A stretch of DNA of 42,390 bases, taken from NCBI RefSeq assembly GCF_014705615.1, contig NZ_JACXJA010000064.1, positions 1 through 42,390 of the forward strand, written 5' to 3'. The notes below the pieces were generated by a model that ran no database searches, was not told the DNA's origin, and saw only the letters and a list, made by a program, of their open reading frames with translations. Positions 8,592 to 17,371 of this stretch are shown piece after piece (the stretch's first letter is position 1; each line of letters opens with the position of its first letter). The translations under genes were made by a program, and so were the position numbers. The DNA is from Paenibacillus oceani. GTDB taxonomy: Bacteria; Bacillota; Bacilli; Paenibacillales; NBRC-103111.

Positions 8592-9788
8592 TTATTGAAT
8601 CTGTCCGGCTTTGCGCCTGATCTCCACGATTTCCTCCGCTTCCCGGAAGGCAGTATTCAAATCTTTTTGCCCGGCAAGCACGTCGCTGAACTTAAGCCCC
8701 AGCTCGCCAAGCGCCGCAGCTTCAAGCCTGGAACGGTTCGGGGTGGTAACGATGCCGGCGACAGCGTACAAAGCTTCCTTCGGATGCCGGGCGGTCTTCG
8801 GAACCACGAAAACGTATCCGGCCGGCAATCCCGGGCTGCCCGCAAGCTCACTGTCAAAGGAAGGAAGCGGGATTCGGCCGACACGACGCTGCATCTGCTC
8901 AAGAGGCGGGTAGATGAAGTTGCCGGCCCACATCGCGACATCCCCTTTTTGGATAAACCGGTTTTTGCTAAGGTCCCGGCCCATCCCTTCGACTTCCATG
9001 CCGGGTACATCGTATACCGATTTCAAAGCGGCCAGCCATGGAATCCACTTTTCGCTCATCAACTGCGCCCGTTCGGATTGCGGATTGGCCAGCGGAGCCA
9101 GCTTCGACATATGGTTCAGCAGGAGAGAGCGGTCTGCCGCGAAACCGACGTACCGGATCTCCCGGTCCACCCGTGTCAATCGGGCCGTCAGCTCCTTCGT
9201 CTCGCCCCAGGTCAGTCCTTCTGCGGGATAAGGAATCCCGAATTTATCGAAGATGTCCTTGTTAAAATACAGGGAAGCGCCCTTGCCGGGAGGCAGCAGA
9301 CCATAGGTCCCTTCGGTGCTTCTAATTTTCTCCGCGCCGTTAAGCGGATCGGTGTCCTTCGGAAGCTGACCGAGCTTGCGCACTTCAACGGTCATTTCCT
9401 GGATGACGCCGGATAGATCGAGCCATTCGTTCGCAGCTTGGCCCGATTCGAGCTCGGACAACGGAATAAGCGCAAGATCGGGGGATTCGCCGGCTAGAAG
9501 CGTCCGCCAGTCGGTTCCTTCCGGATAAACGATCGGCTCGATCTTGATCATCGGTTGTCGTTTCAGCAGCAGGTCTGTTACAGCGCTCTGGAACGTATCG
9601 GCCGGCATTCGGCTCGCATCGAGCAGACGAAGCTGGACGGGCTGCTGGATCACAGGACCTGCGGAGGCGGGCGTGGAGCCGGCGCCGTTGCCCCAGCTGC
9701 CCCGCGATGTTTGGATGCAGCCCGCCGTGAGCGTCCCGATCAGGACGGCGGTTATCGCCAGCAAGCTTTTTCTCTGCATACGAGGCAT
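8592..9788 (-). CDS. family-1 solute-binding lipoprotein (orphan)
   Basis: A 398-residue extracellular solute-binding protein, expected to be lipid-anchored outside the membrane and to deliver a sugar to an ABC importer. The N-terminus is a lipoprotein signal with lipobox LTAGC; mature residue Cys is near position 24. Family features are LYFNKDIFDKFGIPYP, LTWGETKELTARLTR and the C-terminal DLNTAFREAEE. ATG 9788 follows AAAGGGTG; ATG 9779 is an alternative. No permease or ATPase is adjacent, so it must share a transporter encoded elsewhere or act as a sensor. One of five related modules in the window. Confidence 0.9.
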   Translation of the reverse strand: MPRMQRKSLLAITAVLIGTLTAGCIQTSRGSWGNGAGSTPASAGPVIQQPVQLRLLDASRMPADTFQSAVTDLLLKRQPMIKIEPIVYPEGTDWRTLLAGESPDLALIPLSELESGQAANEWLDLSGVIQEMTVEVRKLGQLPKDTDPLNGAEKIRSTEGTYGLLPPGKGASLYFNKDIFDKFGIPYPAEGLTWGETKELTARLTRVDREIRYVGFAADRSLLLNHMSKLAPLANPQSERAQLMSEKWIPWLAALKSVYDVPGMEVEGMGRDLSKNRFIQKGDVAMWAGNFIYPPLEQMQRRVGRIPLPSFDSELAGSPGLPAGYVFVVPKTARHPKEALYAVAGIVTTPNRSRLEAAALGELGLKFSDVLAGQKDLNTAFREAEEIVEIRRKAGQIQ

Positions 9789-9898
9789 CCTAATTTCACC
9801 CTTTAATGTTAAAGTTTATTTTGTCTTAATTAGACGATCGGGAGAGGAAATAGTTTCGACACATCCGAACTTTACCCGCAAGGAGGATAACCAGATCC

Positions 9899-10891
9899 AT
9901 GAGACAAACCGAGCAAACGTTCACCACCCCGGCCGTATGGGAGCCGGTCTATCAGTTGGATGTTGCGGCCGAGCCATTCGAGGTTGAGCTGTTCCAATGC
10001 GCCGCCGTCAGAAGGTTAAAACATTTGCATCATTTTGGCGCAGGCGCTCTGATCGGCCCGGTTACGCATTCGAGATACGAGCATACGGTGGGGGTGTGGG
10101 CGCTGACGAAGCGGTGGTTCCCCGAGTGGCGGGAACTGCATGCCGCAGCCATTTTGCATGACGTCGGGCACTTGCCCTTCTCGCATTCCGTGGAAAAAGC
10201 GCTGGGCAAAAGCCATCACGCGCTCACGGAAGAGGTGATCCGGTCGGCTTCCGTTGCATCGATTTTGGCCAAGCATGGCTTATGCGCGTCCCGGTTGATC
10301 GAACTGTTGAACGAGGATACTCCACTTAGCGGCCAATCGGACGGCATCCGCATCGATCATCTGGACAGCTTCCTGCGCGATACGTATGGCGCGGGTCTTT
10401 ACATCAAGCATCCGTCGGACATTATCCGCGGCATCACCTTTTGCGGGAACCGAATTGCGGCGGACGAGGAGACGGCCTTGCATATTTGCCGTGCGGTTGC
10501 GGCCGATAATCGGATTTTTGCGCATCCGTTTTATTTGGCGGCGGACGAGATATTGTCGAGGGCCGTGCTGGAGCAGCTTAAGGCGGACGGGAGCACAGCC
10601 GCTTCGCTGGATGGGCTGACCGATTACCAGTTGTTACAGCTGCTGGAGAGCTCCTCTTCCGCCATCGTTCGGGATTTGACGGGCGTGCTGACCTTCGAGC
10701 CCCATCGCATCGTGATCAGGCCGTATGGAGGAGGGGCGTATAACGCCGAGCTTAGGAAGATTTACAACAAACAGCCGTTGGCGGGGGATCGTCCGGTATC
10801 CGACAAGCTGCCCGAGGCGAAGCGGCTGATGAGCGAGCTGGAGCAGCTGCCGCGATCGTGCAGCTTCGATATTTTGTCTGCGGGCCGGTGA
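9899..10891 (+). CDS. HD-domain phosphohydrolase (dNTPase/SAMHD1-like)
   Basis: A 330-residue cytoplasmic metal-dependent phosphohydrolase. The HD residues are all visible: H62 in SRYEHTVGV, H87-D88 with H91 in HDVGHLPFSH, and D153 in RIDHLDSF. This arrangement (H...HD-x2-H...D) is that of the dGTPase/YwfO/SAMHD1 group, so nucleotide hydrolysis is a reasonable guess, but the substrate is not shown. The start is clear: AAGGAGG lies ten or so bases upstream. It diverges from the lipoprotein gene; the 110-bp gap holds an imperfect palindrome, GTCTTAATTAGAC, near 9823. A GC hairpin without a T-run follows the stop. Confidence 0.9.
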   Translation: MRQTEQTFTTPAVWEPVYQLDVAAEPFEVELFQCAAVRRLKHLHHFGAGALIGPVTHSRYEHTVGVWALTKRWFPEWRELHAAAILHDVGHLPFSHSVEKALGKSHHALTEEVIRSASVASILAKHGLCASRLIELLNEDTPLSGQSDGIRIDHLDSFLRDTYGAGLYIKHPSDIIRGITFCGNRIAADEETALHICRAVAADNRIFAHPFYLAADEILSRAVLEQLKADGSTAASLDGLTDYQLLQLLESSSSAIVRDLTGVLTFEPHRIVIRPYGGGAYNAELRKIYNKQPLAGDRPVSDKLPEAKRLMSELEQLPRSCSFDILSAGR

Positions 10892-11136
10892 CCGGGCAAC
10901 CGCGGGTGGCCCGCATGAGTTGCACGGTCGGACGCAGGCTGTTGTCCAACCTCGTGAAAATCCGACATGGTTATGGCGTGAAGCCGAGTGCGGCCGTTTT
11001 TCGACGGCAAGCGTGATGTCCGACATGAAGTAGGCGTTACGTCCCAACGGACGGGTCCCGTGCCCGTCTCCATAAGTAATGCTCTTTTGACAGCGGCCTT
11101 CGACAGTAATCTTACTGGAAGTGCGGTAGGATAAAA

Positions 11137-11153
11137 ACTACTAATCTAGTAGT
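11137..11153 (+). promoter_or_regulatory. palindromic operator candidate
   Basis: ACTACTA-ATC-TAGTAGT is a 7-bp perfect inverted repeat located 16 bp before the Shine-Dalgarno of the next gene, where a dimeric repressor would block transcription. The binding protein is not identifiable. Confidence 0.5.
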
Positions 11154-11183
11154 CCAGTTATTTTATTGAAGGAGGCCGAAGCC

Positions 11184-11768
11184 GTGGAACCGCATATCGA
11201 AACAGCCGCTAATGATCCAATGTCGTCGCAGCCGTCCGATCGTTCTGTAGAAGAGCAACAAAAGCCGCGTAAGTCGAGACTTACGATGAAAGTTTTGCTG
11301 GAGCATATCGAGGAGCTGCAGAAGGAAAATGCTCAGCTGGCGAAACGTCTGCATGTGCTGGAAGGGAAAATGATCTATCCGCTCTGGCGGGAGGAAGCCG
11401 CAGCCGCTGTGGAAATCCCGGCGGCAGAGGGGCGCGGGGGAGACAGGGAGCTGGAGATTCCGCTGCTGCTGTCGCAGTTGATGCCGGATAGCGGCGGCGC
11501 GCAGGAAGCGACGGATGCTTTCGCGAAAGACGCTTCAGCGGAAGCGGCATTGCCGGCTCTGTCCGATCTGGTGCAGGCCGTCACCTCGCAGCAGGCGGCT
11601 GCTCCCGCCTGGTCGACGCTGCCCGTTCCGGTGAACGACCGGTTCAGCGGTGGTAAGCTTGCGGCAGGGGGCCTGCAGCCGGTCCTGACTCCGCGGTCCG
11701 TGCGACACCCGGTGCGCCGCAGAAGTTTTTGGTTATTCTTCCCGTTTTTCCGAAATCGGTCGGTTTGA
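11184..11768 (+). CDS. unknown coiled-coil protein
   Basis: 194 residues with no family I recognise. GTG 11184 is preceded at eight bases by a perfect AAGGAGG; the in-frame TTG at 11166 lies upstream of that site and is unlikely. Residues about 40-65 (LLEHIEELQKENAQLAKRLH) form a convincing coiled coil. The middle is acidic and alanine-rich, and the C-terminus is arginine-rich with an aromatic tail (RRRSFWLFFPFFRNRSV) that might contact a membrane or nucleic acid. It is preceded by a palindromic operator candidate and closed by the terminator at 11867. The short N-terminal helix could also be a weak DNA-binding element; function unknown. Confidence 0.65.
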   Translation: MEPHIETAANDPMSSQPSDRSVEEQQKPRKSRLTMKVLLEHIEELQKENAQLAKRLHVLEGKMIYPLWREEAAAAVEIPAAEGRGGDRELEIPLLLSQLMPDSGGAQEATDAFAKDASAEAALPALSDLVQAVTSQQAAAPAWSTLPVPVNDRFSGGKLAAGGLQPVLTPRSVRHPVRRRSFWLFFPFFRNRSV

Positions 11769-11845
11769 TGGGGCGCATGAGTGTTGCGTGAAAGCGAATA
11801 AAGAATGAAACTGAGGTTGTCCCAAAAGTGCTCGCATACGGCCTG

Positions 11846-11913
11846 GGAACACCCGGTTTCCAAACGAAAGGACCTCGAATCCCGCTGCATGGTGGGGGCC
11901 GAGGTCCTTTTTT
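11846..11913 (+). terminator. terminator inside a repeated element
   Basis: AAAGGACCTCG pairs with CGAGGTCCTTT and is followed by T residues, making an intrinsic terminator for the coiled-coil gene (stem 11867-11877 with 11900-11910). The hairpin and about 20 bp before it are repeated at 22217-22285 with base changes in the loop. Confidence 0.85.
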
Positions 11914-11938
11914 CGGGGAACCGAAGAAGGGAGAGGGC

Positions 11939-12132
11939 AATAGGAGCGATTTGTACCCCTTATTTAGTTGGAAATCGGTCGTGGTGAGAAAATAAGAGCG
12001 GTTTGCAGCAGCTATTTTCCTCGTAACGCCCCATTTGCTGCAGAGAGCGCCGGAATAAGAGGTACAAATCGCTCTTAAGTCGCCCTCATAGGCACAAAAC
12101 GGCCGAGTAAGAGTCTCAAACCGCCTTTAAAG
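11939..12132. repeat. four-unit hairpin array C (family I)
   Basis: Units start at 11939, 11991, 12054 and 12106 (spacings 52, 63, 52). Units 1 and 2 are forward (GATTTGTA and GGTTTGCA loops) and units 3 and 4 reverse (TACAAATC and TCAAACC). Unit 1 and the complement of unit 3 match almost completely. It lies between convergent genes. Confidence 0.85.
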
Positions 12133-12189
12133 GAGCTGCTGGACCACAAGCTTGTCCAGGTTCAGCCGGAAATCGGACTCGGCGAGGAA

Positions 12190-12395
12190 AAAAAGAGCGG
12201 TTTGTTAGGGGGGACGGGGGCAGTGGTGTGCAGTGACGTGCAGCGGTGTACAGGGTTACGGATGGCTTGCAGTTGTTATTTAGTCGGAAACAGCACATTA
12301 TCCGGTAGAGCGCCGGAACAAGAGACTTATCCCGCCCCAAAGCAGCCCAACCGGCCCGCCGTCTGCCCAATACGAGCTGACAACCGCCCTAAGTT
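12190..12395. repeat. degenerate second hairpin array (family I)
   Basis: A worn copy immediately follows array C: units near 12190 (AAAGAGCGGTTTG), 12255 (ending GTTGTTATTTAG), 12317 (AACAAGAGACTTAT) and 12369 (AATACGAGC). Spacings are 65, 62 and 52, so the first gap has gained about 3 bp, possibly in its G-run. A related direct repeat (TACGAGC) recurs at 12421. From 12430 to 12569 I see only GC-rich sequence with no gene. Confidence 0.5.
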
Positions 12396-12569
12396 GTACC
12401 GACCGGCCCGCGTCTGCCCGATACGAGCGCCAGCCCTCTTCCGCTGTGCTTCCACCAGAGTCCGCCCCCGGCTCCGGCTTCGTACCGCTCCTCGCCCGCT
12501 TCCAATGACGATCGGCCGCCGCCCTGGGGCGAATCTCCCATATTCTTCCTGTATTGCTTAATCACCCGC

Positions 12570-13184
12570 TTACAGCTCGATTAGCTTCAAATTGCGGAAC
12601 TCGATGTAGCCGCCGTGGTTTTGCAGCCCGATATGTCCCCGGCGGGGCTGGTCGCGCCAAGCGTACTTGAACTTATTGTCCGTGCCGTCCGGGTTTTTGC
12701 CGGCAACGGTCCACTGGTCGAGATCGGCCTTGACGACGAGCGTCCCGTTCAGCGTGAGCTCGACGATGCTGCCGTCGCATTTGACGACGATCTGGTTCCA
12801 TTCCCCCGCCGGCCGCACGGCGTTAACGGACGGAGCGACAAGATCGTACAAGGCGCCGGAGCTGTTTTTGACCATTTCCTCCTGGTGGAACGTATCCCAG
12901 ATCTGCATCTCCAGTCCGGTGTTCACCGGGTCGCTCAGATCCGACCATCTGAAAAATACGCCACTGTTCGTCCCGGGCGCCCCTTTGTATTCGAGCTCCA
13001 GGATGAAGTTCTCAAACTGATCCTCTGTATACGCATAGCCGTGGCTGTCCCCGGTGCACACCAGGTTCCCGTCGCGGACGAGCCATTCCTCCGGCTGGCG
13101 CGTTACCGCCCAGCCGCCCAGCGTGCTGCCGTCAAACAACAGTCGGTATCCTTGCTGGCGTTCTTGTTCCGTCAGAGCGTTCAT
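12570..13184 (-). CDS. DUF1080 family protein (3-keto-disaccharide hydrolase/lyase-like)
   Basis: 204 residues forming a single DUF1080 (PF06439) beta-sandwich: GYRLLFDGSTLGGW at the start, EWLVRDGNLVC, FENFILELEYK, GTNSGVFFRW, GLEMQIWD, GEWNQIVVK, GHIGLQNHGG and IEFRNLKL. Members of this family act on 3-keto sugars, cleaving 3-keto-glycosides made by oxidoreductases. No signal peptide is present, so this one should be cytoplasmic. GGGAGG precedes the ATG. It diverges from an AraC regulator, and a Gfo/Idh/MocA oxidoreductase lies beyond, which fits a ketoglycoside route. The specific substrate is not determinable. Confidence 0.9.
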   Translation of the reverse strand: MNALTEQERQQGYRLLFDGSTLGGWAVTRQPEEWLVRDGNLVCTGDSHGYAYTEDQFENFILELEYKGAPGTNSGVFFRWSDLSDPVNTGLEMQIWDTFHQEEMVKNSSGALYDLVAPSVNAVRPAGEWNQIVVKCDGSIVELTLNGTLVVKADLDQWTVAGKNPDGTDNKFKYAWRDQPRRGHIGLQNHGGYIEFRNLKLIEL

Positions 13185-13514
13185 CGTGTTCCTCCCGGTT
13201 ATCGGCGTCGGAATGCGGGTCTGCCCCTCCGCAAGGAGGACAGTTTCCCGCGTTTATGGCGGCCTTGCGCCTCGGCAAAGCTCCACCCGCGCCATGATAT
13301 GGAAACGTACGAAGCTACATATTCGTCCTCGTCTCCGGATCTCCTGCCGCCATTTTCCAATTCGCTGATCGAGCAATAAAAATCAAATGAGGAGCAGGAA
13401 ACGGCAATAAAAATCAAATCTCCGCCATGGAATTGTGATACAGTAGACTCAACATCATTTGATCAATCTTGCCCATCCATCGAAACCAACTAATCGAATT
13501 TGGAGGGATTATCG
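13185..13514. promoter_or_regulatory. divergent control region with 31-bp-spaced direct repeats
   Basis: The 330-bp gap between the DUF1080 and AraC genes holds two identical 16-mers, GCAATAAAAATCAAAT, at 13373-13388 and 13404-13419. They are 31 bp apart, three helical turns, as expected for paired AraC-family half-sites. I do not find a convincing -35/-10 pair for either gene. Confidence 0.6.
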
Positions 13515-14360
13515 ATGAGGCACCCCCGTCAGCATTTCCCTTTTGCCACGTATGAGTACAAGAAAAGCGACCCTGGCGTCACTCCCCACGACTGCACCCA
13601 ATACCACTTTTATTACGTCCATAGCGGCCAATGCGACTACCGGCAAGGCGAGCATACGGTCCGTTGGGGGCGCGGCGACATGATCATTACGAACGGCATC
13701 ACGCCTTACAGTCCGAAGGCGGAACCGGGATGGGACTGCGTGCAGACCCGGTTTTCGTTCGACCCGCAGCTGGCCCACGTATTCGACCCTTACTTCTGCA
13801 CGGACTCGCCGCTCAAACCGTTCATCGAGCTGCGCAACCACCAGATCCGGCTGAGCGAGGAGCAGGTTGCCGATTGCGAGAACATTTTAATGCGGATCAA
13901 CCATTTCTACGAAGAAGAGGAGAAGGCGTATTACAACCGTTTCCTGATGGCGTTTTACGATTTGCTGATGTTTATCAGCAATTTATGCAAGGAGACGATG
14001 GAGAGCAATCCGAAGATATCGGCGGAAAAAGAACGGAACGTGCAGAAGATGATCGCCTTTATTGAAAATTATTACATGCAGGACGTCACGCTGGAGCAGA
14101 TGGAAGCCGAGCTTCATATGAGCAAATATTATTTGACGAGAATGTTCCGCGAGATGACCGGCATGACGATCTTCGATTACTTGCGCCACAGACGCATCAA
14201 GCAGGCCAAGCTGCTGTTTTATTACCGGAAGGACAGTACGGTTACGGATGTATGCTACCAGGTCGGCTACAATAATTTGGCTCATTTCAGCCGAGTGTTC
14301 AAAAAGCAGGTCGGCATGTCCCCGGATCAATACCGCCGGGAGCAAAACGCCACGTCATGA
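13515..14360 (+). CDS. AraC/XylS-family regulator with cupin sensor
   Basis: 281 residues. The N-terminal half is a cupin-like ligand domain (HFYYVHSGQCDYRQGEHTV). The C-terminal half has two helix-turn-helix motifs, EQMEAELHMSKYYLTRMFREMTG and the conserved VTDVCYQVGYNNLAHFSRVFKK-type second motif, ending PDQYRRE. The start is ATG 13515 with GGAGGG upstream; TTG 13500 in frame is less likely. It lies divergent to DUF1080 and upstream of the oxidoreductase and lipoprotein, so it probably controls this locus in response to a sugar. It is an inference that the 31-bp-spaced repeats are its operators. Confidence 0.93.
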   Translation: MRHPRQHFPFATYEYKKSDPGVTPHDCTQYHFYYVHSGQCDYRQGEHTVRWGRGDMIITNGITPYSPKAEPGWDCVQTRFSFDPQLAHVFDPYFCTDSPLKPFIELRNHQIRLSEEQVADCENILMRINHFYEEEEKAYYNRFLMAFYDLLMFISNLCKETMESNPKISAEKERNVQKMIAFIENYYMQDVTLEQMEAELHMSKYYLTRMFREMTGMTIFDYLRHRRIKQAKLLFYYRKDSTVTDVCYQVGYNNLAHFSRVFKKQVGMSPDQYRREQNATS

Positions 14361-14530
14361 GTGGGCCGTGCAGGACGGATACGACGGGCTGGGCGGAGGG
14401 ACGGCAAGGACGCAAGAAAGCAAGATTAGGCAAATAAGAGTCGAAAACGATGCAAGATAGATCATATCCCGGAAATGAGGGTATGGTACGCTATAGTTGT
14501 GGTTCAGCATACGGAACGACATTCCGTCAG

Positions 14531-14558
14531 TTGAAAGAAGGGGGGCTAACCGTATAAA
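14531..14558 (+). promoter_or_regulatory. sigma-A promoter for the oxidoreductase gene
   Basis: TTGAAA (-35) and TATAAA (-10) are separated by 16 bp. Each matches consensus at five of six positions. It is the best promoter visible before the oxidoreductase. Confidence 0.6.
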
Positions 14559-14599
14559 TCGGAGACGGGAGACTGCTTCACAAGATGCAGCAACATCAT

Positions 14600-14613
14600 T
14601 GTAAGCGCATACA
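14600..14613 (+). promoter_or_regulatory. cre-like site
   Basis: TGTAAGCGCATACA matches the CcpA consensus TGWAANCGNTNWCA at all but one fixed position. It sits just downstream of the promoter at 14531, where CcpA would act as a roadblock. Confidence 0.55.
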
Positions 14614-14655
14614 AAAGGAGCGGTAACGATCCTTACACAGATAGGAGTGGAAGCA

Positions 14656-15810
14656 ATGACTTTAAAGATCGGAATTGCCGGGGTAAGAGGGTTAAGCATG
14701 ATGCTCGGCTTCAACTCGATTCCGGGCGTCGAGGTAACCGCTTTATGCGATCTGCACGAAGGGCAGCTGTTGGAACGGGCGGCATGGCTCCGAATTCCGA
14801 ACACGTACCGGATCTATGAAGATATGCTCGACTCGGATATCGATGCCGTCTTCGTCGCTACGCCGATGCAGTTTCATCTCCAGCAGACGATCCAGGCGCT
14901 GGAAGCGGGCAAGCACGTGTTGTGCGAGGTGACCGCGGGGGTCACGATGGATGAGCTGTGGTGGCTGAAGGAAGCGGTGGAGAAGCACGGCAAAGTATAT
15001 ATGATGGCGGAAAACTACTGCTATATTCCGGAGAACCAGCTGATCGGCAATATGGTCCGGCAAGGGATGTTCGGCGATATTTATTACGCCGAAGGGGAAT
15101 ATTTGCACAGCAACCGCCATCTCGCCTTCGGACATAACCGCCGGGTGACGAACGATCCGACGGCGAACCGGACCTCCTGGCGCCATTACTGGCAGTATGG
15201 CAAACGGGGCAATTTCTACCCGACGCACAGTCTCGGGCCGCTAATGCAATGGTTCCGCGGAGACCGGATCAAAAGCGTCGCCTGCTTCGGCACGGGCTGG
15301 CATACGGCTCCGCAGTTCCGGCAGGAAGACACGTCCGTCACGATGTGCCAGCTCGAGAGCGGCAAGCTGATCCGTCTGCGCCTTGACTGCGTGTCGAACC
15401 GGCCGGGCAACTGCGGCTATTACACGCTGCAAGGAACGAAAGGCAGCTACGAGGCGCCGAGAGGGCTGGGCGATCAGCATAAAATTTATTTTCATACCGA
15501 CGGGGAAGAGATGGATCATGCCAAATGGGAGCCGCTTGCCGGTCATTACGACAAGATGCCGGAGCGGTACCGCAACGCTACCGAGGAGCAGAAGCGGGCC
15601 GGCCACTGGGGCGGAGATTATTTTATCGTGCACGATTTTATCGAGGCGGTCCGCGGCCGGATTCCTCCGGCGATCGACGTGTATGACGCTTGTGAATGGA
15701 CGGCGGTCGGTCTGCTGTCCGAACTGTCGATTATGAACGGCGGCCGGGTGATCGATGTGCCGGATTTCCGCAACGCTTCCTCGCGTCGCGATCAGGTGAT
15801 CAAGCTTTGA
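14656..15810 (+). CDS. Gfo/Idh/MocA-family oxidoreductase
   Basis: A 384-residue NAD(P)-dependent oxidoreductase. The Rossmann loop is GIAGVRGLS near residue 5, followed by VEVTALCD and DIDAVFVATPMQFH. The usual catalytic EKP motif is replaced by CEVTAGVTMDE, so its lysine is missing; the downstream MMAENYCYI block suggests a distinct subgroup. The C-terminal sheet domain follows. ATG 14656 has AGGAGTGG upstream. No export signal, so it is cytoplasmic. Together with DUF1080 it could oxidise a glycoside at C3 before cleavage. A cre-like site and sigma-A promoter lie upstream, and a solute-binding lipoprotein follows 111 bp downstream. Confidence 0.92.
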   Translation: MTLKIGIAGVRGLSMMLGFNSIPGVEVTALCDLHEGQLLERAAWLRIPNTYRIYEDMLDSDIDAVFVATPMQFHLQQTIQALEAGKHVLCEVTAGVTMDELWWLKEAVEKHGKVYMMAENYCYIPENQLIGNMVRQGMFGDIYYAEGEYLHSNRHLAFGHNRRVTNDPTANRTSWRHYWQYGKRGNFYPTHSLGPLMQWFRGDRIKSVACFGTGWHTAPQFRQEDTSVTMCQLESGKLIRLRLDCVSNRPGNCGYYTLQGTKGSYEAPRGLGDQHKIYFHTDGEEMDHAKWEPLAGHYDKMPERYRNATEEQKRAGHWGGDYFIVHDFIEAVRGRIPPAIDVYDACEWTAVGLLSELSIMNGGRVIDVPDFRNASSRRDQVIKL

Positions 15811-15921
15811 GTGATCGAGCAGTGGAACAGGAGCGGGACAGACAGATGCGGCCGAGATGCAGACCGGTACGTTAGGACGTTTATGAAATGATCCTATCAG
15901 ACAAACGAAGGGGTGTTCCGA

Positions 15922-17280
15922 ATGAACGGAAAAAGATCGATCGTGATTACGGGCTTGACGATTGCGGCTCTGCTGGCCGGCTGCAGCGGGAACGGAACCG
16001 GAGGGAAAACGGCGGAACCGGGCGGAGACAGCGGTGCAGCCAAGAAAGACGACTTCGCCAGCAAAATTGCGGAAGCGACATCCAAGCCGGTCGTCATCAA
16101 CGTGTTCGAGAACTCGTCTACGTATACGCAGGAGCAGTTTATGGAGCTGTACGGCAATCAGATCCGCAAGAAGTACCCGAACCTATCCTTCAAGCTGTAT
16201 TCGGCCAATAAGGATAACGGAGGCGGGTCGCTGCCCGACCTGCTCGCTCAAGGCGTTCCGCTCGATCTGATCAAAGTAAGCGGAGCTTCGTTTTATACGC
16301 TGATGGCGGACAACAAGCTGGAAAGCGACGTCACCGATCTGATCAAGCTGTATGGATATGACTTGAACAAACTGTATCCCGTCGTTCTGGAACAGATGCA
16401 GCAGTTCGGCAGCAAGCAGGAAATGTACGGGATTCCGAATGCGGCCGTATCGACAGCGCTGTTTTACAACAAAGACATTTTCGACAAGTTCGGGGTCTCC
16501 TACCCGAAGGACGGCATGACCTGGGACGAAGTGTACGAGATGGCGCGCAAACTGACGAGACAGGACGGCGGCGTTCAATATTTAGGTTTCCAGGAAGGCT
16601 ACGGCCATCTGCTGCCGGTCAATCAGCTGTCGCAAGGCTACATCGATACGAAGACGAACAAAGCAACGCTGAATAACGACAACTGGAAAAAAATCATCGA
16701 TAATTTCGCCCGGTTTCACCGCATCGACGGCAATGAGTACGCCCCGACCTTTAACGATCTGTTCTGGAAAGAAGGCCGGGTGGCGATCATGGCCGCTCAG
16801 AGCGGGGGTTCGTGGGATATCGTCAAACAAACGCCGATCAACTGGGATCTCGTGGAGCTTCCGCGCTTCAAGGACGCTCCCAAGGCTGGACCCGGCTTGC
16901 AGCTTCCGTTTTACGCCATCGCGAACACGAGCAAAAACCGCGACCAGGCGTTTCTCGCCGCGGCTTATATCGGCTCGGAAGAGTTCCAAAAGGAGTTCGC
17001 CAAGCACGGGTATGTTCCGCCGATCAAGATCGACAATTTGACGGAAGTGCTCGGGAAAAACGTGCCGCAGTTGGCCGGCAAAAATGTAAAGGCAGCCGTG
17101 CCGCTGGAGTCCGCGGCTTCTCCGTATCCGTTCAATACGTATTTCGGTCAGGTGCCGGGCTTCCTCAATACGGCTTACCTCTCGGTTATGAACGGGCAGA
17201 AGGATATCAATACGGCGCTTAGGGAAGCGGAGGAAGCGGCGAACAAAAAGATCGAGGAAGTGATGGCCGCAAAAAAATAA
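15922..17280 (+). CDS. family-1 solute-binding lipoprotein
   Basis: 452 residues with a lipoprotein signal (MNGKRSIVITGL, lipobox LLAGC), so it is anchored outside the membrane. Family blocks are ALFYNKDIFDKFGVSYP, MTWDEVYEMARKLTRQDGG and the C-terminal DINTALREAEEAANKKIEE. ATG 15922 is chosen over GTG 15913 because AAGGGGTG is seven bases before it. It follows the oxidoreductase on the same strand and probably captures the sugar that this locus degrades. No permease genes are present. Confidence 0.92.
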   Translation: MNGKRSIVITGLTIAALLAGCSGNGTGGKTAEPGGDSGAAKKDDFASKIAEATSKPVVINVFENSSTYTQEQFMELYGNQIRKKYPNLSFKLYSANKDNGGGSLPDLLAQGVPLDLIKVSGASFYTLMADNKLESDVTDLIKLYGYDLNKLYPVVLEQMQQFGSKQEMYGIPNAAVSTALFYNKDIFDKFGVSYPKDGMTWDEVYEMARKLTRQDGGVQYLGFQEGYGHLLPVNQLSQGYIDTKTNKATLNNDNWKKIIDNFARFHRIDGNEYAPTFNDLFWKEGRVAIMAAQSGGSWDIVKQTPINWDLVELPRFKDAPKAGPGLQLPFYAIANTSKNRDQAFLAAAYIGSEEFQKEFAKHGYVPPIKIDNLTEVLGKNVPQLAGKNVKAAVPLESAASPYPFNTYFGQVPGFLNTAYLSVMNGQKDINTALREAEEAANKKIEEVMAAKK

Positions 17281-17312
17281 CGCCATGCGCCGATCGTTCA
17301 CAAACTGCTCAT

Positions 17313-17342
17313 TTGTAGCGCGTCGTTCCGGTTAGGTATACT
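17313..17342 (+). promoter_or_regulatory. sigma-A promoter of nitric oxide synthase
   Basis: TTGTAG (-35) and TATACT (-10) with an 18-bp spacer, 30 bp before the start. Matches are four and five of six. Confidence 0.6.
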
Positions 17343-17371
17343 AGAAGCATCATAGACGGAACGGAGACTTC

